Assembly (NCBI RefSeq): GCF_003003885.1
Contig: NZ_PVWN01000016.1
Coordinates: 31,379 to 95,378 of the forward strand
Source: Chlorogloea sp. CCALA 695
GTDB lineage: Bacteria > Cyanobacteriota > Cyanobacteriia > Cyanobacteriales > Chroococcidiopsidaceae
Direction: 5' to 3'
Length of the DNA: 64,000 nucleotides
Shown here: one piece after another, positions 10,076 to 18,525 of the stretch
Layout of the letters: the number at the start of each line of letters is the position of its first letter
Numbering within the stretch: the stretch's first letter is position 1
Notes under the pieces: model-generated
Seen by the model: only the letters and a program-made list of their open reading frames with translations
Told to the model about the DNA's origin: nothing
The model's database searches: none
Position numbers and translations under genes: made by a program

Positions 10076-10696
10076 TTATTTTTGCAAAAAGTCTTTTCTT
10101 TCTGATTGGGGAACACTTACAGGAGATAAACCAGAAATCGCGCGGAGATTTTGACAGCGAATCAAGTCTACAAAGTTTAAACTCGAACGCTTTTCAATCT
10201 GCGCTACAGCTTCTATTGCTGATAATAAATATCCCGCAGCCTCTGTTTCTGAATAACCGCGCCTTTGAGCTACTTTAATTGCTGCTTCGTCGGCTTCTAA
10301 TTCTACTTTAGCACTGCTACTATTGCGCCAAATTTGGGCTACAGCAAAAGCACTTAATCCCACACCTATAACTACACCCACAGGATCGCTTTGCACCAAT
10401 TCTACCGTCGCCCCTAATAGCCCAGCTAATCCCACGCCTTGATAAATATCGGGTTTAAACCATTTAATCCCTGTTAGCCAGCTAATATTGCTTAGTAGCA
10501 ACAAATCTCGCTGTGGTTTAGATAAACGCCGCCACAGGTCAAAGTTAATATATACTTGCCGTTGTTGCTGCCAAGGACGAGGCAAAGGACTATCAATTAT
10601 TTGCCTTTGCTCTGGTTTACTAACAATTTTGGTCATCATCCGCCCCGAAGCTGGCATTAAATCTAGTAGGCGGCGAATTTCAGCGTTTTGCTCCAT
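10076..10696 (-). CDS. DUF3318 domain protein
   Basis: 206 residues beginning MEQNAEIRRLLDLMPASGRM, then WRRLSKPQRDLLLLSNISWL and WFKPDIYQG, matching the cyanobacterial DUF3318 family as I recall it. Two hydrophobic stretches (about residues 90-105 and 112-130) suggest a membrane hairpin; the segment ELEADEAAIKVAQRRGYSE resembles the E-x-x-AD region of M48-type metalloprotease relatives, but there is no HExxH, so no protease activity is claimed. Convergent with the upstream glycosyltransferase. Confidence 0.75.
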   Translation of the reverse strand: MEQNAEIRRLLDLMPASGRMMTKIVSKPEQRQIIDSPLPRPWQQQRQVYINFDLWRRLSKPQRDLLLLSNISWLTGIKWFKPDIYQGVGLAGLLGATVELVQSDPVGVVIGVGLSAFAVAQIWRNSSSAKVELEADEAAIKVAQRRGYSETEAAGYLLSAIEAVAQIEKRSSLNFVDLIRCQNLRAISGLSPVSVPQSERKDFLQK

Positions 10697-10759
10697 AAAA
10701 AATAGCTTTTTGGCGATCGCAAACTAATTAATATCCCCCCACTTAACACCCTACACCTT

Positions 10760-11545
10760 TTAAGGCTTTGCTTCAGTAGTAAATTTTTGCAGAGCGCTGG
10801 ATAGTTGGCTAATTGTTAGCGCCTGTTCAACAGTAACTTCAACGAGTCGGCTATTAGTTTCTGCCTGAGTACGCGATAATTCGCTAATAGTTTTTGCCTG
10901 TTCAACTAAAGTTTCTGTTAGTTGACAATGGACTTGCATTTGCTTTTCAAACATTAACTGTAAGGCAGCTATTTTATCCTCTAAATGATTAATTCTTTTT
11001 TCTTGCCCTAGAGTTACTTCTTTAAAATCAGATAACGACAATTTCTGCTCAAAGGGTGAATCTAACCTATTTTCAGTTTCTACTTGATTAAAAAACTCCT
11101 TTGTTTGGCTTTGTGATGTTAAAAACTTGTTTATAGGTATGACATTATTTTTAGGAGTGCGATTGCTTGCAGCAGCGCTGGCGCGATCGTTTAAGGTTAA
11201 ATATTCAACTAGCTTTTTGGTGTCTTCCGCTTTTAAATAAGAGGGAATTTTGTTAAGCGGTGGATTGAAATATTCAATCAAAATTGTTTCAATTCGCCGT
11301 AATGCCAAGGAATCGCTTTCAGTAAGCCAAGCAATCCTCACATCTGCAAAAGATTTTAGTAAAGCAAGCCTATGATGCCCTCTCAAGCGTTCCCGAATAT
11401 TAATCGAGCGCCCTATGTACAAAATCCTGCGGTGGGATGACAGCGCAAAATAAACTGCTGCACAGTTTGGCAGTTTACCTTTGTCAGATAAGGGGAGGCT
11501 GGGCAGAGAAGAAAAGTCAAAAGACTCTGGCGCAAGTGCGGACAC
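10760..11545 (-). CDS. GIY-YIG nuclease domain protein with coiled-coil tail
   Basis: About 261 residues from a GTG at 11545 that has GAGG 8 bases upstream; the frame stays open to an ATG at 11641, whose extra 32 residues look non-native. Residues about 28-110 form a GIY-YIG domain: AAVYFALSS, ILYIGRSINIRERLRGHH (the catalytic Tyr-Ile-Gly and Arg) and ETILIEYFNPPLN (metal-binding Glu and terminal Asn). The C-terminal 90 residues are a heptad-rich coiled coil. GIY-YIG domains cut DNA, but many stand-alone bacterial members have no assigned job. It is transcribed away from the ATPase operon at 11704. Confidence 0.8.
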   Translation of the reverse strand: MSALAPESFDFSSLPSLPLSDKGKLPNCAAVYFALSSHRRILYIGRSINIRERLRGHHRLALLKSFADVRIAWLTESDSLALRRIETILIEYFNPPLNKIPSYLKAEDTKKLVEYLTLNDRASAAASNRTPKNNVIPINKFLTSQSQTKEFFNQVETENRLDSPFEQKLSLSDFKEVTLGQEKRINHLEDKIAALQLMFEKQMQVHCQLTETLVEQAKTISELSRTQAETNSRLVEVTVEQALTISQLSSALQKFTTEAKP

Positions 11546-11703
11546 TATACTTACCTCACGGGATCTTACTAGCAATATACATAGAGCAGGTTTTGAGTAA
11601 CAGTGCTGAGAACCTATCTTAGTAATGCTCGACGGTTTCATTTTCAGCAGTTAAGATGTGGAGCAGTATACCAAACATTCCGCCCTTCTCAATAATTCAT
11701 TAT

Positions 11704-12522
11704 ATGAATGACTCAGATCATTTGTCAGAAGAAGCTATGATCGCATCTATTGACGCAGTGCTTAAACAATTAACCATCCGTTGGACAAGTTTAAAAAAAG
11801 CAAGAATTGACTTAAATTTTAAAACAGTAACTCAAGCCCTTGAGGGGATTGATGAAAATGTTAAACAACTAGCTTTGAGTTGGGGCGAGAATCGAACAAT
11901 TATTGAAACTGCTATCCAAGATCAGCGAGATTTTGTACTATCTGATGCCTACCCGCTAAAAGTAGAGAAGGCTTTGAATGATGTGGGAGTGCCGATAAGA
12001 GGTAAATTTCCCAACTATGAGTTTTCACCATTTAAGCTGACATTTTTTGTTGATAGTGATTACGTCAAGCTTGGTATGGGACGAAAAGCCCAACAAAACA
12101 AGGCTTTAGCGCCAAGTGCGATCGCCCTATGGGTAGCAAAAGAATATAAACGAGTAGCCCACAGCAAGTTTAATGCCGAACAATTTGGTAAAGAATTATT
12201 TACTGCTTATGAACTACTCAATCGAGACAATTTAACCAAAAATTTTGTAGTCTGGGGACATCCCATTGCTCTTAAGGAAATATACAAGCTATTAACTTTA
12301 AAAGATTCGGCGAAACAAGACTATCCTGAAGCACTTTTTACTTACGATTTAGCCCGACTAAAAGAGCAGTCTGACATTTCTTACAACGGTTACAGATTTG
12401 AATTTGTACCTTCCCGCAATCAATTTAGCGGTTTGCTTTTGATTGATAGCAGGGAACGGGAAAGCCGAGTTGAGAGCCTAGCTATATACGACAAGAGCGA
12501 TCGCGAAATTGGAATGTCTTAG
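11704..12522 (+). CDS. Unknown protein, first gene of BREX-type ATPase operon
   Basis: About 272 residues from ATG 11704 (MNDSDHLSEEAM); the frame opens at 11656 but that region shows no ribosome-binding site. I do not recognise the family. The N-terminal half is helical (IDAVLKQLTIRWTSLKKARI), the middle reads GKFPNYEFSPFKLTFFVD and LGMGRKAQQNKALAPSAIALWV, and the end is basic/acidic with DSRERESRVESLAIYD. No enzyme motif is visible. The stop lies 4 bases before the next ATG, so it is co-transcribed and presumably works with the two ATPases. Confidence 0.7.
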   Translation: MNDSDHLSEEAMIASIDAVLKQLTIRWTSLKKARIDLNFKTVTQALEGIDENVKQLALSWGENRTIIETAIQDQRDFVLSDAYPLKVEKALNDVGVPIRGKFPNYEFSPFKLTFFVDSDYVKLGMGRKAQQNKALAPSAIALWVAKEYKRVAHSKFNAEQFGKELFTAYELLNRDNLTKNFVVWGHPIALKEIYKLLTLKDSAKQDYPEALFTYDLARLKEQSDISYNGYRFEFVPSRNQFSGLLLIDSRERESRVESLAIYDKSDREIGMS

Positions 12523-12526
12523 ATAT

Positions 12527-13723
12527 ATGCAAATTGATGAACTAGATATTGAAGATATCCGCGCTGGTCAGCCACCATTAAACGATCAATTATTAACCAC
12601 GATGACTCTAGGAGGCGAACTATGGCTAGAACGTTTTCAAGAATATTATCTTGCTAATTATATTGCCAGTGGCGGCAGTAAAGTTAAAGTTTTAGTCGGT
12701 GGTGAAGGTAGCGGCAAAACTCATTTAGTTCGTTGCATTCAACAAAATGCTAAAACTTTAGGCTATGAAACCGTATACCTTTGCGCGCGAGATCATGATG
12801 ACTATCGCCTCAATAATTTACCTAGTTTGTATCGTGCTATAGTCGATCAAATTGACAAAGTAAAGCTTGTTAGAGGCTTGTGTTGCACTGTTGCCAAGCA
12901 ATTAGGCTACGAAGTGGATAAATACGATGGTACAACCTTATTTTTACACCTTTTAATTGAAGACACAAAACTTCCCCGTAATGAAGCTATCCGAGAAATT
13001 GAAAAAGCAGCTTCTGAGGTTTTTGGCGATGTAGATTTTGGCTCATCTTTTACAGCCTTTGCCTATCGAATTGTTAAAAATCACATGATTAATGGCAATG
13101 AAACGGATGTTAATCTAGCTTTAAAATGGCTAAGTGGCAATAAGTTAGAGCGCCGTGAAAAGCAAGACTTACTTTTATTTGAGCAACTTCAGAAATTCAA
13201 TGCTAGATATTGGTTGAATTCCCTTATCCGCCTTTTAAAAATTGCTGGGATGACGGGTTTAGTTGTAGCAATTGATAATTTGGAAGTAATGACTGAACGC
13301 TCTGAAGAAACGGGCAGATTTATTTATACGGTCAATAATATTAAAGATATTTGCGAGCTTTTTCGGCAATTAATTGATGATGCGGAATTACTCAACAACT
13401 TTCTGCTGATTCTAGCAGGGCGGCGAGAAATAATTGAGGATGAAAGGCGCGGCTTTGTTAGCTATGACGCTTTGTGGATGCGGTTACAAACGGGATTAGT
13501 GCAAAAAAAGTTTAATCGCCTTGCAGATATGGTAGATATAGATGCTCACTTAGAAGCTAATGGTCAAGATTTTCCCGATCGCGTTCAAACCCATTTACGT
13601 CAGCTATTAACAAACATGGGTGTAAACCTGCAATATATTGGTTTTCCTGACGACTTAAGCCAATATAGCGATTTACGCAAAAGAGTGATGGAAGTTGGCA
13701 CAATGATCCCAAAAGTAGGTTAA
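12527..13723 (+). CDS. BREX-type (DUF2791) P-loop ATPase, first copy
   Basis: 398 residues from ATG 12527; a TTG at 12509 would overlap the upstream gene by 14 bases. Walker A is GGEGSGKTH (about residues 62-70), Walker B GLVVAIDN (with N after the Asp instead of the usual E) and a sensor-like LILAGRREIIED. The C-terminal region FNRLADMVDIDAHLEANG fits BrxC/BrxD-like proteins of the DUF2791 (PF10923) group. Members act in phage-defence loci such as BREX, probably as DNA-associated ATPases. Here it is paired with a second ATPase 3 bases downstream. No PglX, PglZ or helicase gene is nearby. Confidence 0.75.
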   Translation: MQIDELDIEDIRAGQPPLNDQLLTTMTLGGELWLERFQEYYLANYIASGGSKVKVLVGGEGSGKTHLVRCIQQNAKTLGYETVYLCARDHDDYRLNNLPSLYRAIVDQIDKVKLVRGLCCTVAKQLGYEVDKYDGTTLFLHLLIEDTKLPRNEAIREIEKAASEVFGDVDFGSSFTAFAYRIVKNHMINGNETDVNLALKWLSGNKLERREKQDLLLFEQLQKFNARYWLNSLIRLLKIAGMTGLVVAIDNLEVMTERSEETGRFIYTVNNIKDICELFRQLIDDAELLNNFLLILAGRREIIEDERRGFVSYDALWMRLQTGLVQKKFNRLADMVDIDAHLEANGQDFPDRVQTHLRQLLTNMGVNLQYIGFPDDLSQYSDLRKRVMEVGTMIPKVG

Positions 13724-13726
13724 GTA

Positions 13727-14974
13727 ATGCAAAAATATGATGACCGCCGCAGGAGTGCAATTTCTGTAGTAGAGTCTTTAAGGTCTGGTATCCCAAGTCG
13801 CGCTTCTACTAGAGAACTATCAGACTTACGACCATCGCTAACGCAGCCGATTAAACAAGATTTAGCCGCACTTGCTCAAGGTAATATTCCCAAAGGTAGA
13901 TTAATTTGGGGCGCTTATGGACAAGGCAAAACTCACGCCCTAACTACTATCGAACATTTAGCCCTGGATGCAGGCTTTGCAGTCAGTCGAGTTTCCCTTA
14001 GTCGTGAAGTATCGTGCCATCATCTATTTAATTTCTATGGGCGGGTGGCATCGGCGATTCGCACACCAAAGTCGCAGATCCTTGGTATTGGGCGAAGTCT
14101 TGACAAAAAAACTCCTGGAGACTTACCCGATAGTAGGATTCAAGACCATAACCGCTATATCCATCCCCTACCTGCGATTGTACTTGAAGATTACTTTTAC
14201 GCTAATGGCGGCGAGGAACAAGACTTGCTTTACGGCGACTTAATGGGAACTCGGTTAGCTATGCCAGAGTTGAAACGAATCCACCGTAATTGTCGGCAAG
14301 AAACGTTACCCAAGTTTGAGGTAACTTTTGGGATTAGAAAACATGGTGCTGCTTATTTTGGGGTAATGGCAGATGTCCTTGAATGGTGTGGTTACAAAGG
14401 CTGGGTGATTTTAATTGATGAGGTGGAACTAATTGGGCGTTTAGGCAAAGTTGGGCGACTTGATGCCTATCAAAACTTAAATTGGCTGCTCAATTGGTCT
14501 AGTAATATGTCTTATCCAATCTATACAGTGGGTGTTGTGGCATTGAGTCTCAGAAACGATGTCTGGTTTAGTAGCGATCGCACTCCAAGTAATAAGAGCG
14601 ATCGCACTCGTATTCCAGAGTTAGCGGCGCAAAAGTTTGGAGAAGAAGCAGAAGCAGAGATGAATAAATTTTTTGATTTAGCCATTAGCAGACAATGCCC
14701 TGCCACAGAACAACTATCTCCAGGTGAACTGAGTAAATTACTAGAAAGCTTGGTAAACCTTCATCAGATTGCTTATGATTGGAATGCCCAGCTAGACGTT
14801 GATAAATTACTTCAGCACATGGGCGTTCAACCTGTACGCACTCATATCCGTGCAGCTTTAGAAGTTTTAGATATTGAATATACTGACAAGGAAATTATTA
14901 TTCCTAGGGCGACTGATTTAAAAGAAGGTTCTGTACAGGAAGAAGATGGCTTTTTGGCAGAAAATGACTCTTAA
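13727..14974 (+). CDS. BREX-type (DUF2791) P-loop ATPase, second copy
   Basis: 415 residues. Walker A GAYGQGKTH (about residues 63-71) and an intact Walker B GWVILIDEVE (about residues 225-234) put it in the DUF2791/BrxD group. The start RRRSAISVVESLRSGIPSR is typical of that family. It follows the first ATPase by 3 bases, so the two are translated together; one with a perfect DE and one with DN suggests an active and a regulatory subunit, which is inference. Nothing of the same operon follows: the next gene (15065) is 90 bases away and is a separate small protein. Confidence 0.8.
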   Translation: MQKYDDRRRSAISVVESLRSGIPSRASTRELSDLRPSLTQPIKQDLAALAQGNIPKGRLIWGAYGQGKTHALTTIEHLALDAGFAVSRVSLSREVSCHHLFNFYGRVASAIRTPKSQILGIGRSLDKKTPGDLPDSRIQDHNRYIHPLPAIVLEDYFYANGGEEQDLLYGDLMGTRLAMPELKRIHRNCRQETLPKFEVTFGIRKHGAAYFGVMADVLEWCGYKGWVILIDEVELIGRLGKVGRLDAYQNLNWLLNWSSNMSYPIYTVGVVALSLRNDVWFSSDRTPSNKSDRTRIPELAAQKFGEEAEAEMNKFFDLAISRQCPATEQLSPGELSKLLESLVNLHQIAYDWNAQLDVDKLLQHMGVQPVRTHIRAALEVLDIEYTDKEIIIPRATDLKEGSVQEEDGFLAENDS

Positions 14975-15064
14975 TCGTAAGATTTGACAGCTTCGTTTGC
15001 CTCTTTTGATTGAGGAAAATTATAAAACCGTTTAAAGTAAAAATTAAACGCTAAATTTCAACGC

Positions 15065-15316
15065 ATGGATGCTTTTGCGCCAACTCCGCCAGAATGGACA
15101 ACTACCGCTACTCACGCTCATCAATTTTGTTGTCCTCGTTGCCAATCTTCTAGCCGAGAAGCTACACAAGTATGGCTAAATCGACGTTCTCCCGTAATGA
15201 CTGACAACTACCGCCGTAAATGGCAAGAATTTTATCAATGTCAATGCGATTATGTTTGGTGGGCTTGGAGTAGCGATCGCCCACCCTCAAAATATAATAA
15301 AGAACAAAGTTTTTAG
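15065..15316 (+). CDS. Small zinc-ribbon-like cyanobacterial protein
   Basis: 83 residues with two cysteine knuckles, CCPRC near residues 23-27 and CQC near 59-61, separated by about 35 residues, and a tryptophan-rich end (DYVWWAWSSDR). This looks like a zinc ribbon. I recall similar small proteins in other cyanobacteria but no function. It ends 49 bases before the tRNA-Met gene used by the integrative element. Confidence 0.65.
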   Translation: MDAFAPTPPEWTTTATHAHQFCCPRCQSSSREATQVWLNRRSPVMTDNYRRKWQEFYQCQCDYVWWAWSSDRPPSKYNKEQSF

Positions 15317-15365
15317 TTGTAATTAAAACAAATATATGTTACAGTAGCAAAGGTTAAAAAACCAT

Positions 15366-15439
15366 GGCTCAGTAGCTCAGTTGGTTAGAGCGCGGGACTC
15401 ATAAGCCTGAGGTCGGCGGTTCAAATCCACCCTGAGCCA
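15366..15439 (+). tRNA. tRNA-Met (CAT anticodon)
   Basis: A 74-base cloverleaf: acceptor ggctcag/ctgagcc, D-stem gctc/gagc, anticodon CAT at 15400-15402 in loop ctcataa, variable region and T-arm with ggttcaaatcc, discriminator A, CCA not encoded. The anticodon stem pairs cggga with gcctg, so the pair next to the loop is A-G and one other is G-U. An elongator Met tRNA is most likely; Ile(CAU) cannot be wholly excluded. Its 3' half is the integration site of the downstream element. Confidence 0.93.
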
Positions 15440-15440
15440 T
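15394..15440 (+). repeat. attL: 47-bp direct repeat in tRNA-Met
   Basis: Runs from the anticodon stem of the tRNA to one base past its discriminator and is identical over 47 bases to 22192-22238. The base before and the base after differ between the copies. The tRNA gene stays complete at this end. Confidence 0.93.
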
Positions 15441-15458
15441 TATTTCATGTATTTATAT

Positions 15459-15497
15459 AAACGGTATAACCACGTATCCATAAGGGTTATACCGTTT
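15459..15497. repeat. 13-bp perfect inverted repeat just inside attL
   Basis: aaacggtataacc at 15459-15471 is the exact reverse complement of 15485-15497, with a 13-base spacer. It could be the tRNA terminator (no strong T run follows) or a binding site for the element's integrase or excisionase. No equivalent is seen next to attR. Confidence 0.75.
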
Positions 15498-15649
15498 AAT
15501 GCTTTAAGGCTATTACAGTTAATTACCGTTGATTATTGCTAAACCAGGTCAATATATTAGTCACAATCCAGTCACATAATAAAAGCGCTGTTATTACCTA
15601 CTACCTGTTAGCTATAAAAAAATAGTTTAACCCCCTAAATATGTATATA

Positions 15650-16137
15650 GGTTGTGACAGTATAAGTACAACTCTTACTACGTAAGCATTTTAGCTGTCA
15701 CAATCCCCCTATAAAATAGGTTGTGACAGGTTGTGACAGGTTGTGACAGTATAGTTAGTTAAAATCTACAATCCTTGTTTAGTAAGGCTCGTGGCTAGTA
15801 TTAACTGTACCAACCTTGTTTGTTAGAGGTTGTGACACCTGTGAAGGGCGTGGGCGATCCAATCGTGAAGTAACTACTACTATTGCCTACTACTCAACAA
15901 GTGACTAATAACTGCCAAGAATAATATGTTGTTCTAGGTAAATATAGATATAGGTTGAGCAGTAAAGGTTATAACTCTTACTACATAAGTATTTTAGCCT
16001 GCACAACCCCCCCTAAAAAGGTTGTGCAGGGGTTGTGCAGTGTAAACAATGAGAAAGCTATAACCCTTGTTTAATAACGGTTATAGCCTGCACAACCCTA
16101 GTAACGTCTGTCACAACCCTAGTAAGAAGGTTGAGCA
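15650..16137. repeat. Left array of direct and inverted ggttgtgacag repeats
   Basis: Within the 700-base gene-free stretch between attL and the primase gene. Copies of ggttgtgacag or its complement lie at 15650, 15695 (inverted), 15719, 15729 and 15739 (three in tandem, 10-bp period), 15828 and 16110 (inverted). Variants ggttgtgcag and ggttgagcag lie at 15951, 15998 (inverted), 16020, 16031, 16084 (inverted) and 16127. The segment 15661-15730 recurs diverged at 15961-16031. The arrangement looks like replication iterons or an operator/recombinase array. A matching array lies at 20888. Confidence 0.85.
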
Positions 16138-16140
16138 GCT

Positions 16141-18225
16141 TTATTTTTTTGGTGGATACCATACACGCTTGGGTATGCCGTCAAATCGTAGCTGTTTACT
16201 TGTCCAACCCAGTTGTCTAAGACAGGTTGTAACCTTTGTTTCCTCTCTTTTAGTAACCCTTCCTAGCTCTATATGAAGGCAATCGCTTAAAATTTCTGCT
16301 GCTGTAATCGAGTACTTGCCGGCAATATATTTACCAATATCTTCTAGCCAAGGATCGTTATTTTGATATTCTTCTGTATTGGTAGCCGAAATTTGTTCGT
16401 CAATTTCAGATAGCCACCAAGTCTCACCCTTTAAGTGCGCTGTGTATGCTGCTGCAAGAAGCTGATCGCGCTCTTGGCGTAATAGTTGTAAATCAATCTT
16501 CTGTACTGGTATTACCCAAAATCGCCTATTGCCTGTTGTATCGTTTAAAAACTCATCTTGGTTAGTTGTACCGACAATAAGAGAGGGTCGGTTAAATTCC
16601 TCTACTGCACGACCGTAAGGAGGGCGTATATTATCAGTTGAACAGGATAAAAAAGCTTTAATGCTGGCAATATCACGCCTGCCAAATACTGTTTCTAATT
16701 CAGCCCATTCAATAAGCCAATGGTTATGTAGTTTAAGTCGCTCATCTTTGTCGCTAACCTGTCCTAGGGAATCATCGAACCATTCTTTACCAGCTAAGTC
16801 ACTGAAAAATGTAGACTTACCTACGCCTTGCTTGCCTTGCAAAATTAGCGCAGTATCTACTTTACATCCTGGATTTATTGCCCTAGCAACCATAGCTATT
16901 AGGAATTTTCGTAAGTAGATATCACATATAGGTTTATCTGTACCTAAATAGCGAGTAGATGGTTTGTCTAGTAGTGATAGGGTACTATCCCCATACTGTT
17001 CATGTATAGATAATAGTTTTTCTACTATAGGACTGTAACTATTTTGTTCTGCTATTTCGGTTACTATATTTAAGGCATCTCCATTACTAATCTGTAATTT
17101 AAAATCTACTGCTAGCCTAAGTCTAATCCGGTCTGGATTAATTGCTTTACCATCTATTTCAACTTGTCTTTTTAAAGTGTTGTACCTTAGTCTATCTCCT
17201 AACACTTCCTCTACTTGCTGATACTGTCTAGCCAACGTTACCTTTTTATTATTGTCACCACTACCACTACTATTGTTATCATTATTATTGCCGTTATCAC
17301 TATTACTACTTTCTAGTTTATTGGTTTGTTTACCACTACTAACATTAAGGCGTTTAGTTTCTATCGCTGCTAGTATTTGTTCTTTAGTTAGCTTGTAATC
17401 TTTTACCCAATCGGCAACATCTAACCCCCCCTTATTTAGTATATTTTCCCATAATGGGGAGTCTGGAAAAGCATATAACCATTTGGTACTATTAGGGAAA
17501 TCTCTAGCTATATCTTCACAGTATTTTAAGCCCTCAAGGTCACGGTCTGGGCATAATACTATGTCACCAATACCCAAGTCTTCTTTATAGTTGCTGTAAC
17601 CGTACTCTCTCCAACTACCCGAACCACCTATGCTTGTAGTAGCAGCAATGTTTAAGGATAATAACAGGTCTACTATACCCTCACCCTCAACAATTAGTAT
17701 AGGCAGCCCAAATAGTATAGCGGCTTGATTAATTGAGTGTTGTATCTGGTATAAATGTATTTTATATCTAAGGTTTTTAGGCAGTCCTTTAACCCATTTA
17801 GTATCATCCCAATGAGATTGAAAGAATTTTTTAGTACCATCACCTTTATCAATTCTGGTTACTTTAACTGATTTTTGGTATGTATCACCAGGTAGTGGAT
17901 CACCAATCTGGCGCTTGTTCGTTGGTTTTATAATTTCTGGATAATCATACTCCGTTTCACTACTAGGTCTTATCTTTTTAATGTGTCGTTCTGTCGTATC
18001 CTTTTTAACAAAGTATTGACCCCACAGCCCCGTCTTCTCAACTCCCCTATACACATAGCCAACTACATTAATATCTTGGTCAATAATGTGGGTATGGCAT
18101 AAAACTAGGTCATCTTTCCACCTACAATCACTGTCCTTAGTTCTGCCACAAATAGGGCAAGCGTTGTTTCTACCTGACCTAATAAAGCTAGAATTGTTAT
18201 AGCCATTGCTTATAGTTGTATTCAT
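16141..18225 (-). CDS. Zn-ribbon/TOPRIM primase fused to VirE/VapE-type SF3 helicase
   Basis: 694 residues. A four-Cys zinc ribbon (CPIC at 23-26, C34, C43) is followed by a TOPRIM core (LIVEGEG near 175, VLCPDRD near 222), an Asn/Ser/Gly-rich linker near 305-325, and a VirE/VapE (PF05272-type) ATPase with Walker A GKQGVGKST (about 459-467), EWAELE, and the arginine/sensor region VGTTNQDEFL and NRRFWVIPV. This is the replication protein of satellites and plasmids: priming plus unwinding at an origin. It reads away from the regulators and towards attL, with the left repeat array directly after its stop. Confidence 0.85.
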   Translation of the reverse strand: MNTTISNGYNNSSFIRSGRNNACPICGRTKDSDCRWKDDLVLCHTHIIDQDINVVGYVYRGVEKTGLWGQYFVKKDTTERHIKKIRPSSETEYDYPEIIKPTNKRQIGDPLPGDTYQKSVKVTRIDKGDGTKKFFQSHWDDTKWVKGLPKNLRYKIHLYQIQHSINQAAILFGLPILIVEGEGIVDLLLSLNIAATTSIGGSGSWREYGYSNYKEDLGIGDIVLCPDRDLEGLKYCEDIARDFPNSTKWLYAFPDSPLWENILNKGGLDVADWVKDYKLTKEQILAAIETKRLNVSSGKQTNKLESSNSDNGNNNDNNSSGSGDNNKKVTLARQYQQVEEVLGDRLRYNTLKRQVEIDGKAINPDRIRLRLAVDFKLQISNGDALNIVTEIAEQNSYSPIVEKLLSIHEQYGDSTLSLLDKPSTRYLGTDKPICDIYLRKFLIAMVARAINPGCKVDTALILQGKQGVGKSTFFSDLAGKEWFDDSLGQVSDKDERLKLHNHWLIEWAELETVFGRRDIASIKAFLSCSTDNIRPPYGRAVEEFNRPSLIVGTTNQDEFLNDTTGNRRFWVIPVQKIDLQLLRQERDQLLAAAYTAHLKGETWWLSEIDEQISATNTEEYQNNDPWLEDIGKYIAGKYSITAAEILSDCLHIELGRVTKREETKVTTCLRQLGWTSKQLRFDGIPKRVWYPPKK

Positions 18226-18250
18226 ATGAGTTAGTAGTATGTATGTTTTA

Positions 18251-18287
18251 AAGCGGTTCTCCTGTCAAGAGAGCCGCTTATTTTTTT
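18251..18287. terminator. Hairpin with T run between RHH and primase genes
   Basis: An 11-bp stem (18251-18261 with 18269-18279, one G-U wobble) and a 7-base loop, followed on the plus strand by seven T. It lies immediately after the stop of the RHH gene on the minus strand. The T run favours termination of plus-strand transcripts; on the minus strand the trailing bases are TTTAAAAC, so it may work weakly both ways. Confidence 0.6.
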
Positions 18288-18471
18288 ATGTGGTTTGTTC
18301 TAGTACCTCTGTACTAGAAAGGTTAATGTCATGTTTGACTAATAATTCGGCTATTGCTTGCCTTGTTAGCTGACTGGTACTGGTTTGTAGCTTATCGGCT
18401 AACCGTTGTAAGGCGTGATGATATTCTGAATTAATCTTTATTGGCGGCAATGTGCTTGTATAACGAGGCAT
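18286..18471 (-). CDS. Ribbon-helix-helix (CopG/Arc-type) protein
   Basis: 61 residues. A short strand (PIKINSEYHHALQRLADKL) and helix-turn-helix (STSQLTRQAIAELLVKHDI) give the ribbon-helix-helix fold of CopG-like DNA-binding proteins. In small replicons such proteins repress the replication gene; here it lies upstream of and co-directional with the primase-helicase, separated by a hairpin, which fits copy control. No toxin gene is beside it. Confidence 0.7.
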   Translation of the reverse strand: MPRYTSTLPPIKINSEYHHALQRLADKLQTSTSQLTRQAIAELLVKHDINLSSTEVLEQTT

Positions 18472-18525
18472 AAATGTTATATATTAATTACATATTCGGG
18501 TGCTATAACACACTATATCCTAAAT

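Noticed and set aside
11437..11622. Plus-strand small gene upstream of the ATPase operon
   Set aside because: Antisense to the start of the GIY-YIG domain; no family look.
11704..14974. Complete BREX system
   Set aside because: Only BrxC/D-like ATPases are seen; no PglX, PglZ, BrxL or helicase in the window.
15719..15749. CRISPR-like array
   Set aside because: Units are 10 bp and in tandem without spacers, and there are no cas genes.
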